Assembly (NCBI GenBank): GCA_041912595.1
Contig: JAYRMR010000006.1
Coordinates: forward strand, 62,001 to 126,000
Length of the DNA: 64,000 nucleotides
Source: Roseateles_B sp041912595
Lineage (GTDB): Bacteria; Pseudomonadota; Gammaproteobacteria; Burkholderiales; Burkholderiaceae_C
Reading direction: 5' to 3'
The notes under the pieces were generated by a model that ran no database searches, was not told the DNA's origin, and saw only the letters and a program-made list of their open reading frames with translations. Numbering within the stretch: the first letter of the stretch is position 1; every line of letters starts with the position of its first letter. Positions 17,103 to 25,121 of this stretch are shown here, in pieces. The translations under genes and the position numbers were made by a program.

Positions 17103-18164
17103 ATGGAAGACCTCGACACCCTGGTGCTGCGCCGCGCGGCCGCCTGGCAGGCCGCAGGCGAGCCCGCGCTGCTGGTGACGGTGGCGCGCACCTGGGGCTC
17201 GTCGCCGCGCCCGCCGGGCTCGCTGATGGCCATCAACGGCCAGGGCGAGACCGTGGGTTCGGTCTCGGGCGGCTGCATCGAGGACGACCTCATCCTGCGC
17301 ATCCGCGAGGAGGGCATCGAGGCCGTCTGCGCGCAGGGCCTGCCCACGGTGCTGCGCTACGGCATCTCCGCGGACCAGGCCCATCGCTTCGGCCTGCCCT
17401 GCGGCGGCACGGTGGAGCTGGTGCTCGAGCCGCTGCAGGCGCACAGCCAGGTGGAAGCGTTGCTCGCCGCCTGCGCCGCCCGCCAGGGCACGCAGCGCCA
17501 CCTGGACCTGCGCACGGGCGTCGTGACGCTCCTGCCCGGCCACACGGACGGCGTGCCCCGGCGCGAGGGTGATGTGCTGGTCAATCACTTCGGCCCACGC
17601 GCGCGGCTGGTGCTGATCGGCGCGGGGGATCTCTCGCGCTTCATGTCCGAGATGGCGCTGAGCCTCGGCTTCGAGATCGTGGTCTGCGACCCGCGGCCCG
17701 AGCAGCGCGCCGGCTGGAGCCTGCCCGGCGTGCAGCTCAGCCACGAGATGCCGGACGACCTCATCCAGCGTCTGCGCCCCGATGCCCGCACGGCCGTCGT
17801 TGCGCTGACGCACGACCCGAAGCTGGACGACCTGGCGCTGATCGACGCCCTGCAGTCACCGGCCTTCTACGTCGGGGCCATCGGCTCGCGCCGCAACGCG
17901 CAGCAGCGCCGCGAACGCCTGCAGGAGCACTTCGACCTCACGCCGGCGCAGATGGCGCGCCTGCGCAGCCCCGCGGGGCTCTACATCGGCAGCAAGACGC
18001 CCGCCGAGATCGCGCTGTCCATCATGGCCGAGGTCGTGGCCTGCAAGAACGGCATCGCCCTGCCGCCGCAGGTGCAGGTGGCCGAGGCCAAGGCGCTGGA
18101 GGCCGTGCACGCGCCGGTAGCCGCGGAGGCGCTCGAGCGGGACGCCCTGGTGTGCGGCCGCTGA
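17103..18164 (+). CDS. xdhC: XdhC family molybdenum-enzyme maturation protein
   Basis: A 353-residue XdhC/CoxI protein. It has an amino-terminal XdhC domain (TVARTWGSSPRPPGSLM, VSGGCIEDDL with the conserved Cys) and a C-terminal Rossmann domain (LVLIGAGDLSRFM, ALTHDPKLDDLAL, FYVGAIGSRRNAQQR, IGSKTPAEIALSIMAE). XdhC proteins bind molybdopterin, promote its sulfuration and hand it to the large subunit. The gene lies 12 bases after the large subunit, which fits a dedicated chaperone. Confidence 0.93.
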   Translation: MEDLDTLVLRRAAAWQAAGEPALLVTVARTWGSSPRPPGSLMAINGQGETVGSVSGGCIEDDLILRIREEGIEAVCAQGLPTVLRYGISADQAHRFGLPCGGTVELVLEPLQAHSQVEALLAACAARQGTQRHLDLRTGVVTLLPGHTDGVPRREGDVLVNHFGPRARLVLIGAGDLSRFMSEMALSLGFEIVVCDPRPEQRAGWSLPGVQLSHEMPDDLIQRLRPDARTAVVALTHDPKLDDLALIDALQSPAFYVGAIGSRRNAQQRRERLQEHFDLTPAQMARLRSPAGLYIGSKTPAEIALSIMAEVVACKNGIALPPQVQVAEAKALEAVHAPVAAEALERDALVCGR

Positions 18165-18808
18165 CGGCCAGCGACGACGCCACCGCGCCGGGCGCCCTCA
18201 TCCTGGCGGCCGGTCTCGGGCGCCGGCTCGGGGGCCGGCCCAAGGCGGCCCTGCACATCGGCGAGCTGTCCCTGCTGGAGCGGCTGGCGATGGCGCTGCG
18301 TGACGCGGGAGCGGTGCAGCCCGGCGTCGTCCTCGGGCCCTACCTCGACACGCTCCTGCCGCTCGCGCAGCGCGCCGGCCTCGCGCCGTTCGTGCACACG
18401 GCGGCCGAGCCGTCGCTGATCGACTCCCAGCGCCTGGCCGTGCGCGCCCATCTCGCGGCGCAGCCAGCGCGCCCGCTGTGGCTGCTGCTGGGCGACCTCA
18501 CGGCGCTGACAGCGGACGATCTGCACCGCTTGCGCGCGGCCTGGGCGCAGCTCGCGCCCGGCATCGAGGCCCTGGTGCCGACCGTCGCGGGGCAGCGCGG
18601 GCATCCGGTGATGCTCGGTGCGGGCGCCTTGCGGGCGATCGACGCGCAGCCGCCGTCGCTGGGCGTCCGTCACTGGCTGAGCGCCCATCCGGCGCAGCTC
18701 GCCTTCGTTGAGCTGCCGGGCCCGGGGCCGGTGAAGGACCTCGACACCGCCGAGGCGCTGGTGGCCCTGCGCGAGGCCTCGCGGCCGCTCGACGTCGGCT
18801 GGCGCTGA
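18152..18808 (+). CDS. Molybdenum cofactor cytidylyl/guanylyltransferase-like protein (MocA/MobA family)
   Basis: A 218-residue nucleotidyltransferase. The NTP-binding loop is LAAGLGRRLGGRPKA near residues 18-32. LLLGDLTALTADDL near 112 replaces the family's usual GDQP/GDMP metal-binding motif with GDL, and the C-terminal PVKDLDTAEAL is typical. MocA-type enzymes make the MCD form of the cofactor for xanthine-dehydrogenase-family proteins, which fits the operon. The GTG start overlaps xdhC by 13 bases. MocA and MobA cannot be separated with certainty by eye; context favours MocA. Confidence 0.83.
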   Translation: MRPLTASDDATAPGALILAAGLGRRLGGRPKAALHIGELSLLERLAMALRDAGAVQPGVVLGPYLDTLLPLAQRAGLAPFVHTAAEPSLIDSQRLAVRAHLAAQPARPLWLLLGDLTALTADDLHRLRAAWAQLAPGIEALVPTVAGQRGHPVMLGAGALRAIDAQPPSLGVRHWLSAHPAQLAFVELPGPGPVKDLDTAEALVALREASRPLDVGWR

Positions 18809-18817
18809 GCCTTTAAC

Positions 18818-19579
18818 TCAGGCGCCGTGCTGCAGCAGGGCCTTGGCGGCCTCGATGCGCTGCGGCAGCGGCGCGCTGCCGTCCTGCATCACCTGGAGCA
18901 GGAAATCGAGCGCCGCCTGCGCGTGGGCCGGGCGAGCCGTGGGCCGGCCGGCGGCAACGTCCGCCGGCGCGACCGTCGCGGCGGGCGTGGCCGTCCCGCG
19001 GGGCGCCGGTGCCAGCGCGGCCAGCGCCTGCTGCAGGGCCTCCGGGCTGATGCATTCCAGCGCGGCCAGCACATCGGCCTGGCCCTCGACGCCCGGCTCG
19101 ATGTCCAGCCAGGGGCTGTCGGCGAAGACGGGGGCCAGGTCTTGACTGACGAAGGCCGACCACTGATCCGGCGCGGCCCGCAGCTTGGGCGGGAGCGGGA
19201 GCGGGACGGCCGCGCCTGCCAGCACCTGCGCGCCGGCCTGCAGATGCAGCCGCTGCGGGGCGGCGTCCGGCAGGTAGCGAGCGCAGATCGCCTGCAGCAG
19301 GGCCAGGCCTTGCGCCGGCTCGAGGGGCGCCGCCAGCGCGAACCACAGCTGGAAGCCATCGGTGCCGGACACGGCGATCGCGGGGGGCGGCAGGCCGAGG
19401 TCCTGCTGCACGCCATGCCACAGGGCCGCGAGCGCGGGCCAGTCCGCCGGGCGGGACAGCTCGATCAGCAGTGCGCGGGTGCGCCCCGCGGCGTCCTGCA
19501 GGGCCGGCGCGGTGCCGGGCTGCACCGCGGCGTCCGTCGTGAGGAAGAGGCGTTGCCACTGGGCGAGGAGTCGGTTCAT
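18818..19579 (-). CDS. Conserved hypothetical protein
   Basis: A 253-residue soluble protein I do not recognise. The amino half has alternating strands and helices (RALLIELSRPADW, AVSGTDGFQLWFALAAPLE), followed by an Ala/Pro-rich linker at about 195-220 and a C-terminal helix pair (AQAALDFLLQVMQDGSAPLP, then EAAKALLQ). No signal peptide or membrane segment is seen. The GTDGFQLWF segment resembles primase-like pieces in some replication proteins, but this is not enough for a call. It is convergent with the molybdenum operon (9-base gap). One copy of the dispersed 8-mer AGGTCTTG lies within it. Confidence 0.65.
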   Translation of the reverse strand: MNRLLAQWQRLFLTTDAAVQPGTAPALQDAAGRTRALLIELSRPADWPALAALWHGVQQDLGLPPPAIAVSGTDGFQLWFALAAPLEPAQGLALLQAICARYLPDAAPQRLHLQAGAQVLAGAAVPLPLPPKLRAAPDQWSAFVSQDLAPVFADSPWLDIEPGVEGQADVLAALECISPEALQQALAALAPAPRGTATPAATVAPADVAAGRPTARPAHAQAALDFLLQVMQDGSAPLPQRIEAAKALLQHGA

Positions 19580-19620
19580 GGCCCGGATTCTGGCGCAATC
19601 CCCGCCAGCCGACGCGCGGA

Positions 19621-21231
19621 TCAGCCCCGGCCCAGCAGGCGACCCGCCACGCCCCAGCCGGCCGTGTAGGCCTCCTCGAACACCGAGTAGGCGGCGAGGT
19701 CGCTGTGCGCGAAGTGCAGGTGCCCATGGGCCTCGCGCAGGGCCTGCAGCGCCGGCGAGCTGCGCAGGCCGGGCACGGGAATGCTCATGGCGTGGCCCCA
19801 GCGCATGAGGTCGACGCGCTGCAGCTTCCCGGGGAGGTCCGGATGCACGGCCTGCAACGGGGCCACGACCTGGCGGGCCCAGGTCTCCCAGGGCGCGCTG
19901 AGCAGGGCCGGGCGCTGCGTGGCGGGCAGGGCCCAGTAGGCCGTCAGCACCGTGGCCGACGGCGTGGGATCGAGGCGCTGATGGCCGGCGTCCACATAGC
20001 CCAGCTGCTCGCTGCCGTGGATGACGTTGTCCCAGCTGAGGCCCGGCCCGCTGCGCTCCAGCAGCGGCGCCGACAGCTGCAGATTGGCGACGAGCCAGGG
20101 CGCATGTGGCTGGCGGGCGACGACCTCGCGCAGGGCGTCCGGCGGTGTCTCCAGCAGGCGGGCGGTGATGAGGAGCGGCGTCGCCATCACGACCTGCCGG
20201 GCCTGCCAGCGCTCGCCGGTCTCGCGGGCGGCATCCCAGGCGAGCACCTCGACCGCCTGCCGGCCCGGCGTCACGCGCAGCACCAGACGCCCGGTCTGCA
20301 GCTGCGGGCGCAGCTCGGCGGCCATGTGGCGGGTCAGCCAGGCATTGCCCTCGGGCCAGGTGAGCACGGCGTCGCGCTCCTCGTCACCGGGTCGCGCGTC
20401 GCCGCCGTGGAAACCGTGCCGGCTCGCGAAGTAGTGCAGGCCGGCCCAGGCGCTGACCGTGTCGAGCCCGGCGCCGTAGTCGTCGCGGCAGCAGTAGTCG
20501 AGGTACCAGCGCAGCCGGGCGTCGTCGAGCTGCTGCTCGTCCAGCCAGCGGGCGAAGGTCCGGGCGTCCAGCGCGGCGTGGGCGGGCGTCCAGGACGCGC
20601 GGTGCGAGGGCATGGCGAAGCCCAGGCGCTGCGCCTGCGAGACCGCCTGCCCGAAGCGCTGGTACTGCTCGCGCGTGGCGGCGCTCTCGGCGGGCGGCAG
20701 CAGGCCCTCGTGCCACTGCCCCTCGAAGAACAGGCGCTCCTGCGGGCTGTGGCACAGGAAGCGCTCCTCGTAGACCGTGCGCCCGGCGTGCTGGCGACTC
20801 ACGCCGAGCGCCTCCAGCAGCTCGGCCACCTCGGGCGCCTCCGGGCCGGGGGTGGGCAGGTAGTGGGCGCCGAGCGGGCAGGCCAGGGCGCCCATACGAT
20901 GACCGCGGGCATTGCCGCCGGCCTCGTCCTCGAGCTCCAGCAGCGTGACGTCCCGGCCGGCCTGCGCGAGGCGCCGGGCGCAGGCAAGACCTGACACCCC
21001 GCCGCCGATGACCAGCGTGTCGGTGCGCCGCGGCGGGGCCTCGCGGGCGGCGCGCAGCAGGCGCTCGCGGGCGTCGGGGTCGCGCAGGCGGTGGCCGCGC
21101 TCGGCATTCGCGCCGACCCAGCCGCCCGCCAGCGCCGGCCGCTCCTGTGGCGCGCAGCCGGACAGCAGCGCCGGCGCGGCCACCGCGGCCGAGGAGGCCG
21201 TCAGGGCGCCCAGCAGATCGCGGCGCCGCAT
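19621..21231 (-). CDS. FAD-dependent oxidoreductase, Tat-exported lipoprotein
   Basis: A 536-residue flavoprotein of the amine oxidase/NAD(P)-binding superfamily. It begins with a twin-arginine signal, MRRRDLLGALTASS, ending in a lipobox (LLSGC), so it is predicted to be exported folded and lipid-anchored. The dinucleotide-binding motif is LVIGGGVSGLACARRLA near residues 73-89, followed by LLELEDEAGGNARG. It starts two bases after the stop of the membrane spermidine synthase gene, and such pairs recur in bacteria. An oxidase acting on a polyamine product is a plausible role but unproven. The stretch coding SGLA contains a copy of the dispersed motif. Confidence 0.82.
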   Translation of the reverse strand: MRRRDLLGALTASSAAVAAPALLSGCAPQERPALAGGWVGANAERGHRLRDPDARERLLRAAREAPPRRTDTLVIGGGVSGLACARRLAQAGRDVTLLELEDEAGGNARGHRMGALACPLGAHYLPTPGPEAPEVAELLEALGVSRQHAGRTVYEERFLCHSPQERLFFEGQWHEGLLPPAESAATREQYQRFGQAVSQAQRLGFAMPSHRASWTPAHAALDARTFARWLDEQQLDDARLRWYLDYCCRDDYGAGLDTVSAWAGLHYFASRHGFHGGDARPGDEERDAVLTWPEGNAWLTRHMAAELRPQLQTGRLVLRVTPGRQAVEVLAWDAARETGERWQARQVVMATPLLITARLLETPPDALREVVARQPHAPWLVANLQLSAPLLERSGPGLSWDNVIHGSEQLGYVDAGHQRLDPTPSATVLTAYWALPATQRPALLSAPWETWARQVVAPLQAVHPDLPGKLQRVDLMRWGHAMSIPVPGLRSSPALQALREAHGHLHFAHSDLAAYSVFEEAYTAGWGVAGRLLGRG

Positions 21232-21233
21232 GC

Positions 21234-22808
21234 TCAGTGCACCTTGCCCCACTCGGCCTCGAACTCGCGCACCAGGGCCTGGTTGGAGAGGCGGTTGACG
21301 TCCGTCTCGACCCGGCTCATGTCGGCGGGGAAGCTCATCATCGTGGGCAGGCTGTCCAGCGTGAGGAAGCGCAGCCCCGGCGGCAGGCCGCGCGGCACGG
21401 CCCAGGGGCGGCGCCCGGCCAGCACGAAGCCCCACTCGCCGAAGCTCGGCACATGCGTGTGGTACGGCGTGGTGGAGAGGCCGACGGACTCCAGCGTGTT
21501 CACCACGGTCCAGAAGCTGCGCCGGGCGATGAGCGGCGAGGTCGTCTGCACGACCGCATAGCCGCCGGCGTCCAGGTGCTGGTCGATCAGCTGGTAGAAG
21601 CTGCTGGTGTAGAGCTTGCCCAGCGCGAAGTTGCTGGGGTCCGGGAAGTCGATGACGATGACGTCGAAGCGCTCCTCGTGCTGCTCCAGCCAGCCGAAGG
21701 CGTCGGCGTTGACCACGCGCAGCTTGGGGCTGCGCAGCGCGTCGTGGTTGAGGCCGCGCAGCAGGGGCAGCGTCGAGAAGAGCCGCGTCATGTGCGGGTC
21801 CAGCTCGACGAGCGTGACCGAGAGCACCGAGGGGTAGCGCAGGATCTCGCGCACCGCCATGCCGTCCCCGCCGCCCAGCACCAGCACGCGTCGCGGCGCG
21901 CCGTGCGCGGCCATGGCCGGGTGCACGAGGGCCTCGTGGTAGCGGTATTCGTCCTTCGAGTGGAACTGCAGATTGCCGTTGAGGAAGAGCCGCACGCCGG
22001 CCTTGCCCTGCGTCACGACGATGCGCTGGTAGGCGCTGGTCTCCTTGATGAGGATGTGCTCGCCGTAGAAGCGGTCCTCGGCCCAGGTGGTCAGCCGGTC
22101 GGCGCCGGCGAGGGCCGCGAGCAGCAGCAGCGCCGAGCCCGCGCAGGCTAGCGCGTGCTGGCGCCAGCCGCGCAGCTCCGCGCGGAACATCCACAGCGCC
22201 CAGCAGGCCACGGCCACGTTCAGCAGGCCGAAGACGAGCCCGGTGCGCACCAGCCCGAGCTGCGGCACCAGCAGCAGCGGGAAGGCCAGCGCGACGACCA
22301 GCGCGCCGAGGTAGTCGAAGGTCAGCACCTGCGAGACCAGGTCCTTCAGCGCATAGCGCTGGCGCACCTGGCGCTTGATGATGCGCATCACCAGCGGGAT
22401 CTCCAGGCCCACGAGGATGCCCACCAGCAGCACGAGCCCGTAGAGCATTGCGCGGAAGATCGTCAGCTCGGAGGGCGGCAGCCAGCTGTGGGCGGCGAAG
22501 AGACCGGCCGGCATCAACCCGCCGACGACGCCCACCAGCAGCTCGATGCGCAGGAACTGCGCCACCAGCTGCCGCTCCACGAAGCGCGAGAGCCAGGACC
22601 CGACGCCCATGGCGAAGAGGTAGCAGCCGATGATGGTGCTGAACTGCAGCACCGAGTCGCCCATCAGGTAGCTGGCCAGCGCGCCGGCGGTGAGCTCGTA
22701 GACCAGGCCGCAGGCGGCGATCACGAAGACGCTGGAGAGCAGCAGCAGCTCCTGCAGGCTGATGCGCTGGGCCGCGGGCAGCGGCTCGTCGTGCGGGGTG
22801 GGGGTCAT
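21234..22808 (-). CDS. Membrane-bound spermidine synthase-like polyamine aminopropyltransferase
   Basis: A 524-residue protein with about seven membrane segments in the first 230 residues (for example LLLSSVFVIAACGLVYEL, AMLYGLVLLVGILVGLEIP), then a class I methyltransferase-fold aminopropyltransferase domain. The cofactor motif is VLVLGGGDGMAVREIL near residue 310, followed by VTLVELDPHM and VIVIDFPDPSNFALGKLYT, where spermidine synthases have their catalytic Asp. It would transfer the aminopropyl group from decarboxylated AdoMet, made by SpeD, to a diamine or another acceptor. The membrane fusion and the neighbours suggest an envelope rather than a bulk metabolic role. No second spermidine synthase is in the window. 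Confidence 0.88.
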   Translation of the reverse strand: MTPTPHDEPLPAAQRISLQELLLLSSVFVIAACGLVYELTAGALASYLMGDSVLQFSTIIGCYLFAMGVGSWLSRFVERQLVAQFLRIELLVGVVGGLMPAGLFAAHSWLPPSELTIFRAMLYGLVLLVGILVGLEIPLVMRIIKRQVRQRYALKDLVSQVLTFDYLGALVVALAFPLLLVPQLGLVRTGLVFGLLNVAVACWALWMFRAELRGWRQHALACAGSALLLLAALAGADRLTTWAEDRFYGEHILIKETSAYQRIVVTQGKAGVRLFLNGNLQFHSKDEYRYHEALVHPAMAAHGAPRRVLVLGGGDGMAVREILRYPSVLSVTLVELDPHMTRLFSTLPLLRGLNHDALRSPKLRVVNADAFGWLEQHEERFDVIVIDFPDPSNFALGKLYTSSFYQLIDQHLDAGGYAVVQTTSPLIARRSFWTVVNTLESVGLSTTPYHTHVPSFGEWGFVLAGRRPWAVPRGLPPGLRFLTLDSLPTMMSFPADMSRVETDVNRLSNQALVREFEAEWGKVH

Positions 22809-22809
22809 G

Positions 22810-23106
22810 TCAGATCGTGGCCTGCTGGCCGGGGAAGGCCTTGGACCAGTGCAGGATCTCGCAGCGTGCGCGCAGGCCGGCCACGCTGAAGGGGTCCGTC
22901 GCGATCAGGGCCTGGACGGCCTCGCGGCTCGGTGCCTCCACGATCCACAAGGCGCCCAAGGGCGGCAGGACGGGATCCTCGCGCAGCGAACCCGCCATGC
23001 GAACCTGCGCAGCGTGCGCGGCCAGCCAGTCGAGATGGGCCTGCATGTGCTCGTGGCGCAGGGGCAGGGCCTCCTCGCGGTCGTGGAATCGGACGATGAA
23101 CAGCAT
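22810..23106 (-). CDS. YciI-like protein
   Basis: A 98-residue ferredoxin-like alpha/beta domain of the YciI/EthD type. Family features are MLFIVRFHDRE, HMQAHLDWL, the His and Asp of the putative active cleft, GALWIVEAPSREAVQALI and the DPFSVAGL loop. Members are small dimeric proteins, in some cases dechlorinase-like, and mostly of unknown role. It overlaps nothing, but its stop is one base from the spermidine synthase start, so it is co-transcribed with it. Its role in the cluster is unknown. Confidence 0.85.
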   Translation of the reverse strand: MLFIVRFHDREEALPLRHEHMQAHLDWLAAHAAQVRMAGSLREDPVLPPLGALWIVEAPSREAVQALIATDPFSVAGLRARCEILHWSKAFPGQQATI

Positions 23107-23180
23107 GGGGGAGAAGCTCGGGAAATGGCCGGCGCCCCGGCCCGGCGGGCGGGGCGCTGGCTGGGGAGCGGCGGGCGCCG

Positions 23181-23405
23181 TCAGCCGTGGATCGCCGCGG
23201 CCACGATCTGCCCGATGGAGATGCACATCGCCGCCACGACCACGGCCAGGGCCATGTTCTTGTGCTCGACGATCTCCTCCCACAGCTTGTAGGGGGTGAG
23301 CTTGTCGATGACGATGAAGCTGATCCAGAACACCAGCACGCCGATCAGGGCGTAGAGGATGGATCCCAGCACGATGCCGGGCTTGAGGTATTCGAAGCCG
23401 TTCAT
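23181..23405 (-). CDS. DUF350 membrane protein
   Basis: A 74-residue protein with two membrane segments (GIVLGSILYALIGVLVFWIS and MALAVVVAAMCISIGQIVAA) around an acidic cytoplasmic loop (LWEEIVEHKN). This is a short single-unit DUF350 protein of the YjfL type. DUF350 genes repeatedly accompany spermidine synthase-like, SPFH and DUF4178 genes, as here. Molecular function is unknown. Confidence 0.85.
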   Translation of the reverse strand: MNGFEYLKPGIVLGSILYALIGVLVFWISFIVIDKLTPYKLWEEIVEHKNMALAVVVAAMCISIGQIVAAAIHG

Positions 23406-23463
23406 GAGGTGCCTGCCTTTTCGAAGTCCGTCTTTTCGAAGTCTGTCGTGGTCCCGGCCGCGT

Positions 23464-25050
23464 TCACTTGTGACCGCCGCCGCCGCTGCTGTAGCCCCCA
23501 TACGAGCCACCGCCCGATCCGCCGCTGTAGTGCACGCCGCCGTTGCGACGGCAGTTCTGGTACTCGGCGCTGGACTCGCCGTAGCCATCCTTGTAGGCCT
23601 GGCAATCATCGCTGCTGCAGGCCCGCACGAGCAGGAGCAGCACCAGCACCACGAAGGCGCCGAGGATGATCTTGGCGAAGAGGCTGTGGGCATCGCCGCT
23701 CGCGCGCACGCCGGCGTCGCGGGCAAACGCGGCCCGGCGCTCGCCCGGCAGCGCGAAGCCCTTGAGCACGTCGTCGGCGTCCAGCTTGCGGCCGTGGCTC
23801 CAGGTGACCTCGTTGCCCGTCTGCTCGCGGCTGAGCAGCTCGGTGCGGCTGCCGGCGCGGTACTCGAAGTCGGTGACGAGGCACTTCTCGCCGCGCTTCA
23901 CGCGCCAGTAGAACTCGCCCAGCACATAGGTGATGACGGCGGTGTACTGCCAGCGCCGCGCGAAGCGCTTGGTCTGCCAGGTGACGGCGCCGGCCTTGTC
24001 GGCCGTCGGGGCGCCGGTGAGCGGGCGCACGACGCTCCAGCCTTCCTCGGTGTCCACGAGGAAGGCGAAGCCCTCCAGGCGGTTGAAGAGGAGGTACTCG
24101 CGCCAGAAGGTCTGTTCCTCGTCATCCCCCTGCGGCAGGTCGCAGCGCTCCATGTAGCCGACGACCTGCCAGTCCTGGGGCGTGCCACCCATCAGCGCCA
24201 GCTTCCCCGTGGTGCCCAGGGGGATCAGCGGCTCCATGCCGTTGCTCTGGGCGTAGTGGGCCAGGTCCTGGCCGACACCCTTGGAGATGTCGGTGACCGT
24301 GTGGCACTGCGGGCAGACGATGGACTGCGTGCTGTCGAGCTTCGGGGTCAGCGAGGCGCCGCAGCCCGGGCAGGGCAGGGACTTGCCGGAGAGCGTCTTG
24401 CTGCTGTCCTCGCGCAGGCCGCTCAGGGCGAGGTCGGCCAGGCGCACGCTGCGCCCGATCGTCCAGACCGGGGCCTGCGGCTGGCTGAACTCGAGGCTGC
24501 CGACTTCGCCCTTGCTGCTGCGCAGCTCGACGACCCAGTAGCTCTTGAGCAGCTCGGGCGGGCGGGGCAGCTCGCCCTCGGCGGCCAGCACGGTGGCGTC
24601 GACCTTGGAAGCCACCTCCCAGCGTGAGCCCCCCAGGGTCAGCGGCGAGCCGACGATGACGTTGGCCGCCAGCGGTGGGGCCTCGGCCAGCGGCAGCTCG
24701 AAGCCGATGACGAAGGCGCCGTTGTCCTCCGAGAGCCAGGCGCTGCGCCCATGGCCGAAGAGGATGTGCCACTCGTTCCAGCTCGCCTCCTCGGTGCGCA
24801 GCTGGAGGCGGCCCAGCACGGTGAAGGGCTCGCCCTGGTACTTGCCGCTGGCGCCCAGCTGCAGGGGGGAGTAATCCTCGAAGAGCTCGGCGCTCTGGCC
24901 GATCTTGCGCAGGGCGTCGCCCTCGCGCAGCAGTGTGGCGCGGCAGTAGCTGCAGACGGCGCTGTGCGACGCCGCCGAGGCGAACTCGACGGGCGCACCG
25001 CAATTCGGACAGGCCGCTTGCCAGCGGCGTTGTGGGGTGGTGGGGGCCAC
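23464..25050 (-). CDS. DUF4178 protein with zinc ribbons and a C-terminal membrane anchor
   Basis: A 528-residue protein. An amino-terminal zinc ribbon (CPNC at 14-17, CSYC at 33-36) is followed by a first DUF4178 domain (GQSAELFEDYSPLQLGASG, FTVLGRLQLR). A second zinc ribbon (CPGCGASL and CPQCH, about 230-260) precedes a second DUF4178-type domain (WQVVGYMERCD, WREYLLFNRLEGF). A single membrane span, IILGAFVVLVLLLLVRACSS, lies near residue 460, then a Cys-containing segment and a Gly/Ser/Tyr-rich tail. The GTG start is the only one that keeps the first ribbon; no ribosome site is evident. It is the central member of the DUF350/spermidine-synthase cluster. Confidence 0.83.
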   Translation of the reverse strand: MAPTTPQRRWQAACPNCGAPVEFASAASHSAVCSYCRATLLREGDALRKIGQSAELFEDYSPLQLGASGKYQGEPFTVLGRLQLRTEEASWNEWHILFGHGRSAWLSEDNGAFVIGFELPLAEAPPLAANVIVGSPLTLGGSRWEVASKVDATVLAAEGELPRPPELLKSYWVVELRSSKGEVGSLEFSQPQAPVWTIGRSVRLADLALSGLREDSSKTLSGKSLPCPGCGASLTPKLDSTQSIVCPQCHTVTDISKGVGQDLAHYAQSNGMEPLIPLGTTGKLALMGGTPQDWQVVGYMERCDLPQGDDEEQTFWREYLLFNRLEGFAFLVDTEEGWSVVRPLTGAPTADKAGAVTWQTKRFARRWQYTAVITYVLGEFYWRVKRGEKCLVTDFEYRAGSRTELLSREQTGNEVTWSHGRKLDADDVLKGFALPGERRAAFARDAGVRASGDAHSLFAKIILGAFVVLVLLLLVRACSSDDCQAYKDGYGESSAEYQNCRRNGGVHYSGGSGGGSYGGYSSGGGGHK

Positions 25051-25121
25051 TCGGTGTCAGGCTGGGCACGCGCGCCGCAGGCCCGAGGGCCCCGGCGCGG
25101 CGTGCGGGGTTGGCAGCGGCC

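Noticed and set aside
14763..17813. Very long open frames antisense to the molybdenum hydroxylase genes, and similar ones opposite the photolyase genes (about 48058-50991)
   Set aside because: They are by-products of high GC content: no recognisable domains, extreme Arg/Ala/Gly/His composition, and they lie opposite genes with strong family matches.
21232..22194. An open extension that would lengthen the FAD oxidoreductase into the spermidine synthase gene
   Set aside because: The Tat signal begins exactly at 21231, and the extension overlaps the synthase in another frame with no homologous content.
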